From contig NZ_AXAC01000013.1 in assembly GCF_000472665.1 (NCBI RefSeq), forward strand, positions 38,561-102,560: 64,000 nucleotides of DNA. The letters run 5' to 3'. Of this stretch, positions 1 through 8,242 are shown in pieces. Source of the DNA: Acetobacterium malicum subsp. dehalogenans DSM 11527 (GTDB lineage: Bacteria; Bacillota; Clostridia; Eubacteriales; Eubacteriaceae). Under the pieces are notes generated by a model. The model saw nothing but the letters and a program-made list of their open reading frames with translations. It had not been told where the DNA came from and ran no database searches. The translations under genes were made by a program, and so were the position numbers. Numbering within the stretch: the first letter of the stretch is position 1; every line of letters begins with the position of its first letter.

Positions 1-911
1 GTGGGTAATAATCCTTCGGGGATAAAAGCCACAATCATCCCCATGGCGAAAATAAAACTTTCGGTAATATTGACATGAGCAAGCAGAACCGCCAGCACAA
101 AAAAGATGACCCCCATGCTGATCGCCATCGCTGAAACCAGCCGGGTGATCCGTCCCATTTCCAGCTGCAGCGGACTGGGTACTTCCACCATGTTCTGGGT
201 CAGATCGGCAATTTTACCGAATTCGGTATTCATCCCAGTGGCAAACACCACCGCCTTACAGGCCCCCGAAGCCGCATTGGTTCCGGCAAAAATCAGGTTG
301 GGCTGTTCCGAACGACCCAGGTCAGTCCGATGACCAACATCTTTGGTTTTATGGGCCGGATGGGATTCCCCGGTCAGAATCGACTGATCAGCTCTGAAAT
401 CATTGTCCTCAACCAGACGGCTATCGGCCGAAATGCGGTCGCCCTCGGCCAGAATAATCAGATCGCCGGGCACCAGTTCCTCGGCCAGAATTTTGACTTC
501 GGCTCCATCCCGGATCACCCGGGCATAGGTCGGCAGTAGTTGTCCCAGCGCTTCAATCGCTTTTTCGGCCTGAAACTCCTGCCAGAAACTGAATAATCCA
601 TTAATGACATTGACCAGCCAAATGGCAATGGCCAGTTGGGGCAGCTGGGCTATCAGGGCCACCACGCCGCCAATCCATAAGAGAATGGCCATCAGGTGGG
701 TAAAATTGGCCAGAAATTTCCAGATCAGCGGTTTACCCTTCTTTTTTTGAATACTGTTCTCACCAAAATGCGCCAATCGTGCTGCCGCTTCCTCAGACGT
801 CAGACCTTCCGCACTTGTTTTCAGCTCGATATAAACATCAGCAACGAATAAGTTTTCGATGGGTTTTTCTAAGCCTATTCCCAGCGCTTCAACATCTGTC
901 TGCTGCATCAT
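1..911 (-). CDS. Cation-transporting P-type ATPase, N-terminal part (runs off left edge)
   Basis: About 303 codons read leftward from an ATG at 911, preceded by a GAGGGTG ribosome site; the rest lies outside the window. Seen: an N-terminal cation-ATPase domain (start MMQQTDVEALG), a first pair of membrane helices near residues 65-110, the actuator domain with the TGES phosphatase loop (ILTGES), another helix pair, and a final FIPEGLLPT. The PEGL motif in the fourth helix is known from P2-type (Ca2+, Na+/K+-like) pumps and sits just before the phosphorylation domain, which is not visible. The ion cannot be told from this half. It is divergent from pdxS, with an AT-rich gap between them. Family assignment is firm, substrate is not. 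Confidence 0.9.
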   Translation of the reverse strand, partial: MMQQTDVEALGIGLEKPIENLFVADVYIELKTSAEGLTSEEAAARLAHFGENSIQKKKGKPLIWKFLANFTHLMAILLWIGGVVALIAQLPQLAIAIWLVNVINGLFSFWQEFQAEKAIEALGQLLPTYARVIRDGAEVKILAEELVPGDLIILAEGDRISADSRLVEDNDFRADQSILTGESHPAHKTKDVGHRTDLGRSEQPNLIFAGTNAASGACKAVVFATGMNTEFGKIADLTQNMVEVPSPLQLEMGRITRLVSAMAISMGVIFFVLAVLLAHVNITESFIFAMGMIVAFIPEGLLP

Positions 912-1148
912 CAATCACCCTCTTTTTTTCATTTTTGCACAATTAAATTTTTTCGCAATTTGCCCAAAGCAAAACTTCGTTCTATTTCAGTATACCCACT
1001 ATTTTGTCTTACCAATCAATTTTTTATTTTTCCATTCTGATCCTGTCATTTTTGTATTTTTTGATACTTATAATGATATCAGAATTGTATTACAATAAGA
1101 ATGCAAACCACATTGAAGAACTGAAAATCAAATTGAGGAGATACTTAA
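912..1148. promoter_or_regulatory. AT-rich divergent intergenic region between P-type ATPase and pdxS
   Basis: This 237-base gap must hold both divergent promoters. A TATAAT lies at 1069-1074 on the plus strand but without a convincing -35 at 16-18 bases, so the pdxS promoter is only tentative. A GAGG ribosome site precedes the pdxS ATG at 1149. No strong palindrome was seen. Confidence 0.35.
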
Positions 1149-2021
1149 ATGAATAATCGCTATGAACTAAACAAAAACCTGGCCCAAATGTTAAAAGGCG
1201 GGGTAATTATGGATGTTACCACGGCCGAGCAGGCCCGCATTGCCCAGGAAGCCGGTGCCTGTGCGGTGATGGCATTGGAACGGATTCCCGCTGATATCCG
1301 CTCGGCCGGCGGGGTTTCGCGGATGAGTGATCCCAAAATGATCAAGAGTATTCAAGCCGCGGTTTCCATTCCGGTAATGGCCAAGGTGCGGATCGGTCAT
1401 TTTGCCGAAGCCCAGATCCTGGAAGCCATCGAAATAGATTATATTGATGAGAGCGAGGTGCTGTCGCCAGCCGATGATACCTACCATATCGACAAAACCG
1501 GTTTTTCAGTACCCTTTGTCTGCGGCGCCAAAGATCTGGGTGAAGCCCTGCGACGAATCAGTGAAGGTGCTGCGATGATTCGCACCAAGGGTGAACCGGG
1601 TACCGGCGACGTGGTTCAGGCCGTTCGCCATATGCGCCTGATCAACCAGCAGATCCGCACGATTCAAAACACCAGAGCAGATGAACTCTACCAGGTGGCC
1701 AAGGATCTGCAGGTACCTTACGAGCTGGTTCAGCTGGTCAATGAAACCGGCAAACTACCAGTGGTGAACTTTGCTGCCGGCGGCATCGCCACTCCGGCTG
1801 ATGCGGCTCTGATGATGCAGTTGGGGGCTGAAGGGGTCTTTGTCGGCTCCGGCATCTTCAAATCCGGCAATCCGGCCAAACGGGCTCAAGCCATTGTTAA
1901 AGCGGTGACTAATTACAATGATGCCAAACTGCTGGCTGAACTCTCAGAAGATCTGGGCGAAGCCATGGTGGGTATCAACGAGCAGGAAATTGCCTTATTG
2001 ATGGCCCAACGAGGCATCTAA
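1149..2021 (+). CDS. pdxS: Pyridoxal 5'-phosphate synthase, synthase subunit PdxS
   Basis: PdxS condenses ribose 5-phosphate, glyceraldehyde 3-phosphate and ammonia into pyridoxal 5'-phosphate; the ammonia comes from PdxT. The protein is 290 residues, normal for the family, and is a TIM barrel that forms a dodecamer with PdxT. Characteristic stretches are visible: the N-terminal [20 protein letters not shown], the [12 protein letters not shown] strand with the Schiff-base lysine, [18 protein letters not shown] with the second active-site lysine, and the phosphate-binding [17 protein letters not shown] ribosome site sits before the ATG. The stop overlaps the pdxT start by one base (TAATG), so the two are translationally coupled. 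Identity is near certain. Confidence 0.98.
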   Translation: MNNRYELNKNLAQMLKGGVIMDVTTAEQARIAQEAGACAVMALERIPADIRSAGGVSRMSDPKMIKSIQAAVSIPVMAKVRIGHFAEAQILEAIEIDYIDESEVLSPADDTYHIDKTGFSVPFVCGAKDLGEALRRISEGAAMIRTKGEPGTGDVVQAVRHMRLINQQIRTIQNTRADELYQVAKDLQVPYELVQLVNETGKLPVVNFAAGGIATPADAALMMQLGAEGVFVGSGIFKSGNPAKRAQAIVKAVTNYNDAKLLAELSEDLGEAMVGINEQEIALLMAQRGI

Positions 2022-2617
2022 TGGCGATAACCATTGGTGTATTAGCAGTCCAGGGCGCTTTTTCCGAACATATCACCACTTTGAAGCAATTGGGTGTTCA
2101 CTGCATTGAAATTAGAAAACCCGCAGATCTGGCCAGCCATCCCCTTGATGGCCTGGTTCTCCCCGGGGGCGAAAGTACCGTTATCGGCAAGCTCTTGCAG
2201 GAGCTGGCGCTCTTTGAACCCCTGAAAGACCTCATTGAAGCTGACCTGCCGGTGCTGGGCACCTGCGCCGGACTGATTCTGCTGGCGGGCCAGATTGCCG
2301 AAGATAACACCATTCATTTTGGCACGATGAATATGGTAGCCCGCAGAAACGCCTATGGCCGCCAGCTGGGCAGCTTTCAGACGGAGGCTGAATTTGATGC
2401 CGGCGGAAAAATCCCGATGGTTTTTATCCGGGCGCCCTATATCGAAAGCGTCGGCGTCGATGTGAACATTCTGGCTCGGGTTGATAATCATATTGTGGCC
2501 GCCCGACAGGGAAACATGATAGTGACTTCCTTTCACCCGGAGCTGACCGCGGATCTGACGGTGCATCAGTATTTTTTAAATTTAGTTCAACAAAAAGCAA
2601 AAACCTGTATCGCTTGA
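2021..2617 (+). CDS. pdxT: Pyridoxal 5'-phosphate synthase, glutaminase subunit PdxT
   Basis: PdxT hydrolyses glutamine and channels ammonia to PdxS. The 198-residue protein is a class I glutamine amidotransferase of usual length: the oxyanion region LPGGEST (about residues 47-53), the nucleophile C82 in LGTCAGL, and the His-x-Glu pair in SFHPEL near the C terminus. It starts inside the pdxS stop codon, has no separate promoter, and its TGA lies in the loop of the downstream terminator hairpin. This is the deoxyxylulose-independent B6 route typical of Firmicutes. Confidence 0.98.
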   Translation: MAITIGVLAVQGAFSEHITTLKQLGVHCIEIRKPADLASHPLDGLVLPGGESTVIGKLLQELALFEPLKDLIEADLPVLGTCAGLILLAGQIAEDNTIHFGTMNMVARRNAYGRQLGSFQTEAEFDAGGKIPMVFIRAPYIESVGVDVNILARVDNHIVAARQGNMIVTSFHPELTADLTVHQYFLNLVQQKAKTCIA

Positions 2618-2636
2618 TAGCGATACAGGTTTTTGC
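2597..2636. terminator. Bidirectional intrinsic terminator, pdxT / UROD operon
   Basis: A perfect 18-bp stem with a 4-base loop (TGAT), flanked by an A-run on one side and a T-run on the other, lies between the convergent pdxT and the minus-strand operon ending at 2654. It can stop transcription from both sides. The pdxT stop codon is inside it. Confidence 0.93.
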
Positions 2637-2653
2637 GGTAATAACTTTAACGA

Positions 2654-3631
2654 TTAAAACAGTTCTTTGCTCATTTCATCAATGCACTCATCGATATAAG
2701 CGATAACGCCTTCAAAATTCTCAATTGGCAGACCAGATGTCTGGCAAGGAATGAAGTATTTGTGGCCATTGGCTTTACAGGTTTCTTCCACCTGTTTTTT
2801 TACCACTTCTTTTTCCCAGCCGGGATAATCAACAGTACCGCTGTGAAGACCGCCCATGAAGGTGATCTTGTCGCCGTATTTTTCAACCAGTTCCGGAATA
2901 TTATTGGTGTTCATTACCCCTTGCCAGATATCAATGCCCACTTCGATCATGTAAGGCACTAAATTAGCCGCATAGGAGTCACTATGGTGGATAATCAATT
3001 CCACGCCATTGTCTTTATAGAACTGATAGATTTTTTTGTACGATGGCACAAAGAATTCTTCAAACATTTCTGGCGAAATAAAGGAAGAAATCTGGCTGCC
3101 CCAGTCATCATGATGTAAAATGGCTTCCGGCTTCAATTTTTCCATCATCACGGCGGCAAATTCCAATTCATATTCAGTCAGATAGTCAATCAGTTCCTGC
3201 ATTGCTTCTGGCTCTTCGTAAAGGGCCATCAGGGCGTTTTCCATGCCCATCAGGTGATGGGTCATTTCGAAGAGACCTGGTGCGAAAAAGGCCGTCGCAA
3301 ACTTTTCTTTACGGTCAACGGCATTGGCGTGAGCAATCGCTGGCGCCCAGGCTTCGTCTGAGGTGGCAATGGCTGGTTTTTTGACGGTTTTTTTCCACTC
3401 GGTAATATCCTGAATCACCGCCAAGCCATCGTGATGAACCGGGAACATGCCTAACTGGCCTTCTGGCCATTGCCAGGTAATACCCCAATGATCTTTCCAT
3501 GTTTGACCATATTTAAATTCTGTACCAGTTGGTACTTCCATGATCAGATCAATAAATTCATATTGTTTGACAAAACGATCCGGATTGCCACCCTTCATTG
3601 TTTCCAGCAAATTTTCTCTGATTGTTAACAT
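2654..3631 (-). CDS. UROD-superfamily methyltransferase (probable corrinoid methyltransferase I)
   Basis: The 325-residue protein belongs to the uroporphyrinogen decarboxylase superfamily, which includes MtaA-like and acetogen O-demethylase methyltransferases moving a methyl group from a substrate to a corrinoid protein. Visible are the LHHDDWGSQ and IIHHSDSY segments and the late IPCQTSGLP, candidate metal ligands as in zinc-dependent relatives. Start ATG 3631 follows AAGGAG. It is the last gene of an operon with a corrinoid protein and a methyl-THF methyltransferase, which argues for substrate demethylation rather than haem synthesis. The substrate (methoxylated aromatic, methylamine, other) cannot be read from sequence. 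No decarboxylase role is proposed. Confidence 0.8.
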   Translation of the reverse strand: MLTIRENLLETMKGGNPDRFVKQYEFIDLIMEVPTGTEFKYGQTWKDHWGITWQWPEGQLGMFPVHHDGLAVIQDITEWKKTVKKPAIATSDEAWAPAIAHANAVDRKEKFATAFFAPGLFEMTHHLMGMENALMALYEEPEAMQELIDYLTEYELEFAAVMMEKLKPEAILHHDDWGSQISSFISPEMFEEFFVPSYKKIYQFYKDNGVELIIHHSDSYAANLVPYMIEVGIDIWQGVMNTNNIPELVEKYGDKITFMGGLHSGTVDYPGWEKEVVKKQVEETCKANGHKYFIPCQTSGLPIENFEGVIAYIDECIDEMSKELF

Positions 3632-3685
3632 AACTTCTCCTTCTTATGCTTTATTTGGGATAATTGTTACTGTTCTTGTAGCGGC

Positions 3686-4315
3686 TTAAGCGCCAATCAG
3701 TTCTTTGGCTTTAGCAGCAGCACTACCGGCATCCGGTGCATAACCATCGGCGCCGATTTCTGTAGCGTACTCTGGTGTAACCGGAGCCCCACCAACAATG
3801 ACCTTCATATCCGGATAAGCTGCTTTAATCGTTTGAACGGCTTCTTTTAACGCTGGCATGGTAGTGGTTAACAGACCAGAACAAGCAACTAATACAACAT
3901 TATTATTTTCTTTTACCGCTTCTACAAACTTGTCTGCCGGTACGTCAACGCCCAGGTCAACCATATCAAAGCCAGCGCTTTCAAGCATCATCACAACCAG
4001 GTTTTTACCGATATCGTGCAGATCGCCGGCTACAGTTCCCATGATACAGGTTCCCAGTGAATTGGCGCCATCGCCGGCCATCACTGGTTTTAACACTTCT
4101 ACCCCTTTGGACATCGCTTTGGCGGCAATTAACATTTCTGGAACAAAGATTTCTCCAGATGAGAATTTATCCCCGACCACGCCCATGGAGGCAACCATTG
4201 CATCCAGAATATCCTGCGCTTTATCACCGGCATCCAGAGCTTCCTGAACGGCTGCGGCAACCTTCTTTGATTTACCGGTTTCGACCAATACTTTTACATC
4301 TTCAATTTTTGACAT
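3686..4315 (-). CDS. Corrinoid (cobalamin-binding) methyl carrier protein
   Basis: A 209-residue MtvC/MtbC-type protein: an N-terminal four-helix methyltransferase-cap domain (about 1-90), then a Rossmann-like B12 domain with the lower-ligand motif DLHDIGKNLV (D-x-H-x-x-G) and the later VIVGGAPVT that contacts the corrin tail. It shuttles methyl groups on cobalt between the UROD-type enzyme downstream and the pterin methyltransferase upstream. ATG 4315 has AAAGGAG nine bases upstream; a TTG two codons earlier is less well placed. Family certain. Confidence 0.95.
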   Translation of the reverse strand: MSKIEDVKVLVETGKSKKVAAAVQEALDAGDKAQDILDAMVASMGVVGDKFSSGEIFVPEMLIAAKAMSKGVEVLKPVMAGDGANSLGTCIMGTVAGDLHDIGKNLVVMMLESAGFDMVDLGVDVPADKFVEAVKENNNVVLVACSGLLTTTMPALKEAVQTIKAAYPDMKVIVGGAPVTPEYATEIGADGYAPDAGSAAAKAKELIGA

Positions 4316-4396
4316 TTTCAATTTCTCCTTTGATTTTTATACTAATTTTTATTTTAATCACCCGGAACCTGTGTGAGTGCCGGGTTTGGTTGTAAC

Positions 4397-5194
4397 TTAT
4401 TTTACGAAAATACCTTCCCGGAAAGCACCGATATATTCCATGCAGTATTCATCTTCACCCATCATCGCTTCGGTGGCAAACAGCATTCCCATCATATCCT
4501 TGTTCAGGGGATCGAGAATAAAGCTGTCCATGCCGGCGCTCATGGCCAGAACGGCAAAGGCCTGGTTGGCAATCCGGCGGGCTGGTAAATTGAAAGAAAT
4601 GTTGCTGACGGCACCGGTGACATGAATGGTTGGATATTGCTTTTTGATTTCCCGAATGACTTCGGTGACCATGGTAATCCCATCTTCCGAGGTGCACAGC
4701 ATTTCAATCAAGGGATCGATGTGCATGCGGGAGGGGTCAATCTTATATTCCTGGCATTTTGCCATTAAGTCAGTGAACACTTCCAGACGATCCTTGGCGG
4801 TTTTAGGGATGCCCTTGTCACTGTTTAGCAAAGCCACACATTCCCACTTGGTATCGGCCAGTACCTTAAAGGCCACATCGACCTTGTCCCCTTCTAATGA
4901 CACGGAGTTAAACAGTCCTGGTTTGTTGCAGTATTTCATCGATTCAATGCAGGTATAAACATTGGGGCTGTCCACTGCAATCGGCACGTCAGTAGCATCC
5001 TGAACGATGTCAATCAACCATTTCATCGTTTCCAGTTCGATGTCATCGTCCACTGAGGCACAGACGTCGATGAAATTAGCCCCAGCTTCGGCCTGCTTAA
5101 TCGCCAGGTTCCGGATAAATTCGACATCCTTTGCCGCTATCGCTTTCGCGGTTGAGGGAATAGCACCGTTAATTTTTTCGCCAATAATTATCAT
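4397..5194 (-). CDS. Methyltetrahydrofolate:corrinoid protein methyltransferase (methyltransferase II)
   Basis: First gene of the operon, 265 residues. It matches the MtvA/AcsE pterin-binding TIM-barrel family that transfers a methyl group between the corrinoid protein and tetrahydrofolate, feeding the Wood-Ljungdahl methyl branch. Visible: the start MIIIGEKINGAIPST, FIDVCAS, the pterin-binding AVDSPN, and VTGAVSNISFNLPARR. It resembles closely the enzyme at 44587-45393 in the second system. AAGGAG precedes ATG 5194. Its promoter lies about 210 bases upstream. Confidence 0.93.
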   Translation of the reverse strand: MIIIGEKINGAIPSTAKAIAAKDVEFIRNLAIKQAEAGANFIDVCASVDDDIELETMKWLIDIVQDATDVPIAVDSPNVYTCIESMKYCNKPGLFNSVSLEGDKVDVAFKVLADTKWECVALLNSDKGIPKTAKDRLEVFTDLMAKCQEYKIDPSRMHIDPLIEMLCTSEDGITMVTEVIREIKKQYPTIHVTGAVSNISFNLPARRIANQAFAVLAMSAGMDSFILDPLNKDMMGMLFATEAMMGEDEYCMEYIGAFREGIFVK

Positions 5195-5400
5195 TTTCTT
5201 TCTCCTTTTCGATCTTGTTTATATTTGAAACGATTCTTCGTTTAAATGCCACTTTTCTCTGATTCTCAATCACCCGATATGATTATCGTTTACAGTCATT
5301 AACTGACAACGCTGTCATCATTTTCCGGCTGGCCTGATTAATCGCCAGCATTCTTACCCGCACCAGGTTCCCTGAACCGTTATTTATTTTACCGGTAAAG
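5195..5400 (-). promoter_or_regulatory. Long structured leader of the UROD/corrinoid operon
   Basis: Between the predicted transcription start (near 5400) and the first gene lie about 205 untranslated bases. Read on the minus strand it can form at least three short hairpins: GGTTC/GAACC (about 5366-5378), GCTGGC/GCCAGC (about 5325-5346), and TGACA/TGTCA (about 5302-5316). I could not match it to a cobalamin, THF or other riboswitch consensus by eye. A leader of this length is unusual for a gene already controlled by a repressor. Confidence 0.4.
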
Positions 5401-5457
5401 TAATTGCAGTATAGTCCTATTTTTACGAATTGTCAACATAAATTTTACCGGTAAAAT
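5387..5457 (-). promoter_or_regulatory. Promoter of the UROD/corrinoid operon, flanked by two TetR-type operators
   Basis: Minus strand: -35 TTGACA (5436-5431), a 17-base spacer, -10 TATACT (5413-5408). Palindromes flank it: TTTTACCGGTAAA(G) at 5387-5400, over the expected start point, and ATTTTACCGGTAAAAT at 5442-5457, just upstream of the -35. They are 55 bases apart centre to centre. The neighbouring TetR regulator is the obvious candidate to bind them (inference). Confidence 0.85.
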
Positions 5458-5484
5458 ATTTTTCTTCAGATCTGATGTTTTGCC

Positions 5485-5513
5485 TTGATATCGAGAAGAT
5501 TAAACGATACAAT
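5485..5513 (+). promoter_or_regulatory. Promoter of the TetR regulator gene
   Basis: TTGATA (5485-5490), 17-base spacer, TACAAT (5508-5513), followed by an AGAGAG ribosome site before ATG 5543. The nearest operator palindrome ends 28 bases upstream of the -35. Confidence 0.75.
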
Positions 5514-5542
5514 AACAGCATCGAAAACAAAGAGAGACAGAT

Positions 5543-6202
5543 ATGAAAAATCAGAAAGAAAATATTATCCAGGTTGCCACAAAACTTTTTTACGAACAAG
5601 GTTATAAAAATACCTACTTAGATCAAATTGCCACTGATTGTGAGATTACCAAGCCTTTAATCACCTATTATTTTAAATCAAAATCTAATTTAGCCCGGGA
5701 AGTGACCGAAAAATTTCTGGTCGAACATAAGAACAGGGTTGCTTTTAGACTCTATTTAGAATATTTCAAAGGTCAGCCGGCCGACTTGCAGGTGAGTACC
5801 GCAGTGGAAATCCGTTTATATGACATGCTGCATCTATGTGATCCCAATGTCATGCGTTTTATTAAAGAACATGCTGATGAAAAGCATGAAGATACCTTTT
5901 CCCAAAGCGTTGTTCATCTTTATAAAATCCATGACCGCCGATACAAATTAAAACTGAAACGATGTCCTGATGAAATATCGATGATTGCCCGATCTGCCAT
6001 GGCTTCCTCATTATCGGTAAAATTAGCCTATGCCAATGGCGAGTTTGACTGTTCTCAGGAAGAATGTCTGGATTACCTGACCAGCCTTCATTTTGTCCTG
6101 ATGCATATTGATGAAAGCCGAATTGATGAAATCATTGACGAAAGCAAACGGGTTTTACAATTGATCCCTTTTGAAATCAAGCCTTATTTTCAGGTTATCT
6201 AA
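5543..6202 (+). CDS. TetR/AcrR family transcriptional regulator
   Basis: 219 residues. The first 55 form a TetR DNA-binding domain: IIQVATKLFYEQGYKNTYLDQIA followed by ITKPLITYYFKSKSNL. The rest is a helical ligand domain without recognisable specificity. It is divergent from the UROD/corrinoid operon and is the likely repressor acting on the TTTACCGGTAAA palindromes; the ligand may be the methylated substrate (inference). Confidence 0.9.
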   Translation: MKNQKENIIQVATKLFYEQGYKNTYLDQIATDCEITKPLITYYFKSKSNLAREVTEKFLVEHKNRVAFRLYLEYFKGQPADLQVSTAVEIRLYDMLHLCDPNVMRFIKEHADEKHEDTFSQSVVHLYKIHDRRYKLKLKRCPDEISMIARSAMASSLSVKLAYANGEFDCSQEECLDYLTSLHFVLMHIDESRIDEIIDESKRVLQLIPFEIKPYFQVI

Positions 6203-6228
6203 TCTCGTTATTTATATTAGCTGATTAC

Positions 6229-6280
6229 AAAAAAGAACTTAGTCGCACTGTTATGATCAGCGCGGACTAAGTTCTTTTTT
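6229..6280. terminator. Bidirectional terminator between tetR and the zinc-locus DMT gene
   Basis: A 16-bp inverted repeat (AAAAAAGAACTTAGTC and its complement) around a 20-base loop, with A- and T-tracts at the ends, lies between the convergent TetR and DMT genes. Confidence 0.85.
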
Positions 6281-6316
6281 CGTATATAGCAATAATCGTT
6301 CATCTCAATGTATATG

Positions 6317-7363
6317 TCAATGCATATGCCGATGGTGAACGTCCGGCAGATGGCAGTGACTGTGAACCGTATTTTTGTGGGTATGTTCATGACAATGCTC
6401 ACCGGTAACCGGCGGATGATCCGCATGAAGATGGTGTGCATCATCGTGGTTATGACTATGATCGTGGGTCTCCTCAAGATGGATGTGATCATGTTCGTGA
6501 TTTTCCGATAGCGCCAGCCAGGTCCCCAGAACCATGATGGCCAAGGCTATTAAAAACGAAAAAGTAATCGGTTCCTTAAGTACCAGCCAGGATATCAGCA
6601 CTCCCATAAAAGGGGCTGCCGCATAATAGGCACTGGTTCGGGCGGCTCCCAGTCCCCGCTGGGCTTTGACATAGAAAAAAATACTCAGACCATAGGCCAC
6701 AAAACCTAAGGACATAGCCAGGCTAATATAAAGCAACGAGCCGGACAGGTCACCCCAGATCATGGCAATCAGCAAAGCCCCTAGTCCCGATCCAAAGCCT
6801 TTCAGGATAACCACCTGCACCGGATCTTTAATCGATAGATTCCGGGTGCAGTTATTCTCCAAACCCCAGCAAACACAGGACAGCATCACGAAAACCGCCC
6901 CCATCGATAAGTTAATCGCCGCAACATTGCTAACCGTCAGAATGATACTGGCCAGAGAGATCAATATAATGGCCATCCACATCCGTTTGCCAATCGCTTC
7001 TTTAAAAAAAATCATGGCAATCACTGCGGTCGCCGCAATTTCAAAATTTCCTAATAAGGCCGCGGTACTGGAGTTAGTCAGACTGATCCCCAGCAATAGA
7101 AAAATCGGCGCCGCGATATCCAGCAAAATCATCATCATAATTGAGGGCATTTCTTTTTGGGTAAGTCTTGCTTCTGTAGTCGCAGTCCGTCGGGTTTTAT
7201 TTAAAACCGTCAGCACCGTCATCCCCAATCCCGCGCCCAGATAAAGCAGCGCCGCCAGAAACAAGGGGTGTATTTCGTTTAGCAGCAGCTTGGAAAAAGG
7301 TGCATTAATTCCAAATAGCAGGGCTGCCAAGACTGCATACACGACCGCAGCATTTTTCTTCAT
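6317..7363 (-). CDS. DMT/EamA-family permease with histidine-rich C-terminal tail
   Basis: 348 residues: two EamA repeats giving about ten membrane helices (residues 1-285), then a tail where 23 of the last 62 residues are histidine, with two cysteines in CH pairs and several Asp/Glu. Such tails bind zinc or nickel in transporters and metallochaperones. The gene lies 54 bases after znuB in the same direction and probably ends the zinc operon, so a role in zinc movement or zinc buffering at the membrane is inferred. EamA proteins usually carry organic solutes, so transport of zinc itself is unproven; export of a zinc-binding metabolite is an alternative. ATG 7363 follows GGAGG at 11 bases. Confidence 0.85.
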   Translation of the reverse strand: MKKNAAVVYAVLAALLFGINAPFSKLLLNEIHPLFLAALLYLGAGLGMTVLTVLNKTRRTATTEARLTQKEMPSIMMMILLDIAAPIFLLLGISLTNSSTAALLGNFEIAATAVIAMIFFKEAIGKRMWMAIILISLASIILTVSNVAAINLSMGAVFVMLSCVCWGLENNCTRNLSIKDPVQVVILKGFGSGLGALLIAMIWGDLSGSLLYISLAMSLGFVAYGLSIFFYVKAQRGLGAARTSAYYAAAPFMGVLISWLVLKEPITFSFLIALAIMVLGTWLALSENHEHDHIHLEETHDHSHNHDDAHHLHADHPPVTGEHCHEHTHKNTVHSHCHLPDVHHRHMH

Positions 7364-7417
7364 AAATGATTGAACCTCCGCTTCTGAGTTTTCTGTTGTT
7401 ATTTTACGACAAGCTAG

Positions 7418-8242
7418 CTAAGCTATCGCTTTCTTAACCAGTCCGATCGCCGAAAAGATGACAAACATCAATAAATTGATCACCACCACGCTGGCACCGG
7501 TGGGAAAAGAGAAAATAAAGGACAGGATAATACCAGCTACAAAGCAGCATACCGACAAAATAGCCGAACTGATCACCACCTGTTTAAAGGTTTTAAACAA
7601 ACGCATTGACGTCAGGGCCGGAAAGATAATCAGACTGGAAATCAGCAACGCGCCCATCATCCGCATCCCCACCACAATGGTCAGCGCCGTTAACAGGGCA
7701 ATCAGGGTATTGTAGCGGCCAGCATTGGTACCGGTTGCCCGGGTAAAACTTTCGTCGAAGGTAACGGCAAAAATCTTGTTGTAAAACAACACATACAACA
7801 GGATAACCACTACCGAAACCCCGACACTGAGCAACACGTCGCTTTCACTCATCGCCAGAATGCTACCAAACATATAATTACTGGTATCGGCATTCATTCC
7901 CGATGTGTAGGAAATGATAATCACCCCGATGGCCAGCGAACTGCTGGAAATCAGGGCAATGGCGGCATCGCCTTTAATCCGGCTGTTTTCGCTGATCCGC
8001 AACAACACAAAAGCGGCTACCGCCACCACCGGAATGGCCACTTCCAGCGGTGACAGGTTTAATGCCATGGCCAGGGCCAGGGCCCCAAAGCCGACATGGG
8101 ACAAGCCGTCGCCGATCATCGAGTAGCGCTTTAACACCAGACTCACCCCCAAAAGGGCCGCACACAGCGACACCAGAACCCCAACGATGAGGGCCCTGAC
8201 CACAAAGGCGTAAGATAATAGCTCAGTCAGCAATTCAATCAT
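7418..8242 (-). CDS. znuB: Zinc ABC transporter, membrane subunit ZnuB
   Basis: 274 residues, ABC-3 family permease with about eight helices. Recognisable: LCAALLGVSLVLKRYSMIGDGLSHVGFGALALA near the N terminus and the ALTIVVGMRMMGALLISSLI segment. It imports zinc with ZnuC and ZnuA. It overlaps the znuC end by 8 bases. Mn2+/Fe2+ permeases share this fold; the Zur-type regulator and the His-rich partner favour zinc. Confidence 0.92.
   Translation of the reverse strand: MIELLTELLSYAFVVRALIVGVLVSLCAALLGVSLVLKRYSMIGDGLSHVGFGALALAMALNLSPLEVAIPVVAVAAFVLLRISENSRIKGDAAIALISSSSLAIGVIIISYTSGMNADTSNYMFGSILAMSESDVLLSVGVSVVVILLYVLFYNKIFAVTFDESFTRATGTNAGRYNTLIALLTALTIVVGMRMMGALLISSLIIFPALTSMRLFKTFKQVVISSAILSVCCFVAGIILSFIFSFPTGASVVVINLLMFVIFSAIGLVKKAIA

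Noticed and set aside
5195..5542. Cobalamin riboswitch before the corrinoid operon
   Set aside because: No B12-box-like conserved block was recognised; only short hairpins and repressor-type palindromes are seen.
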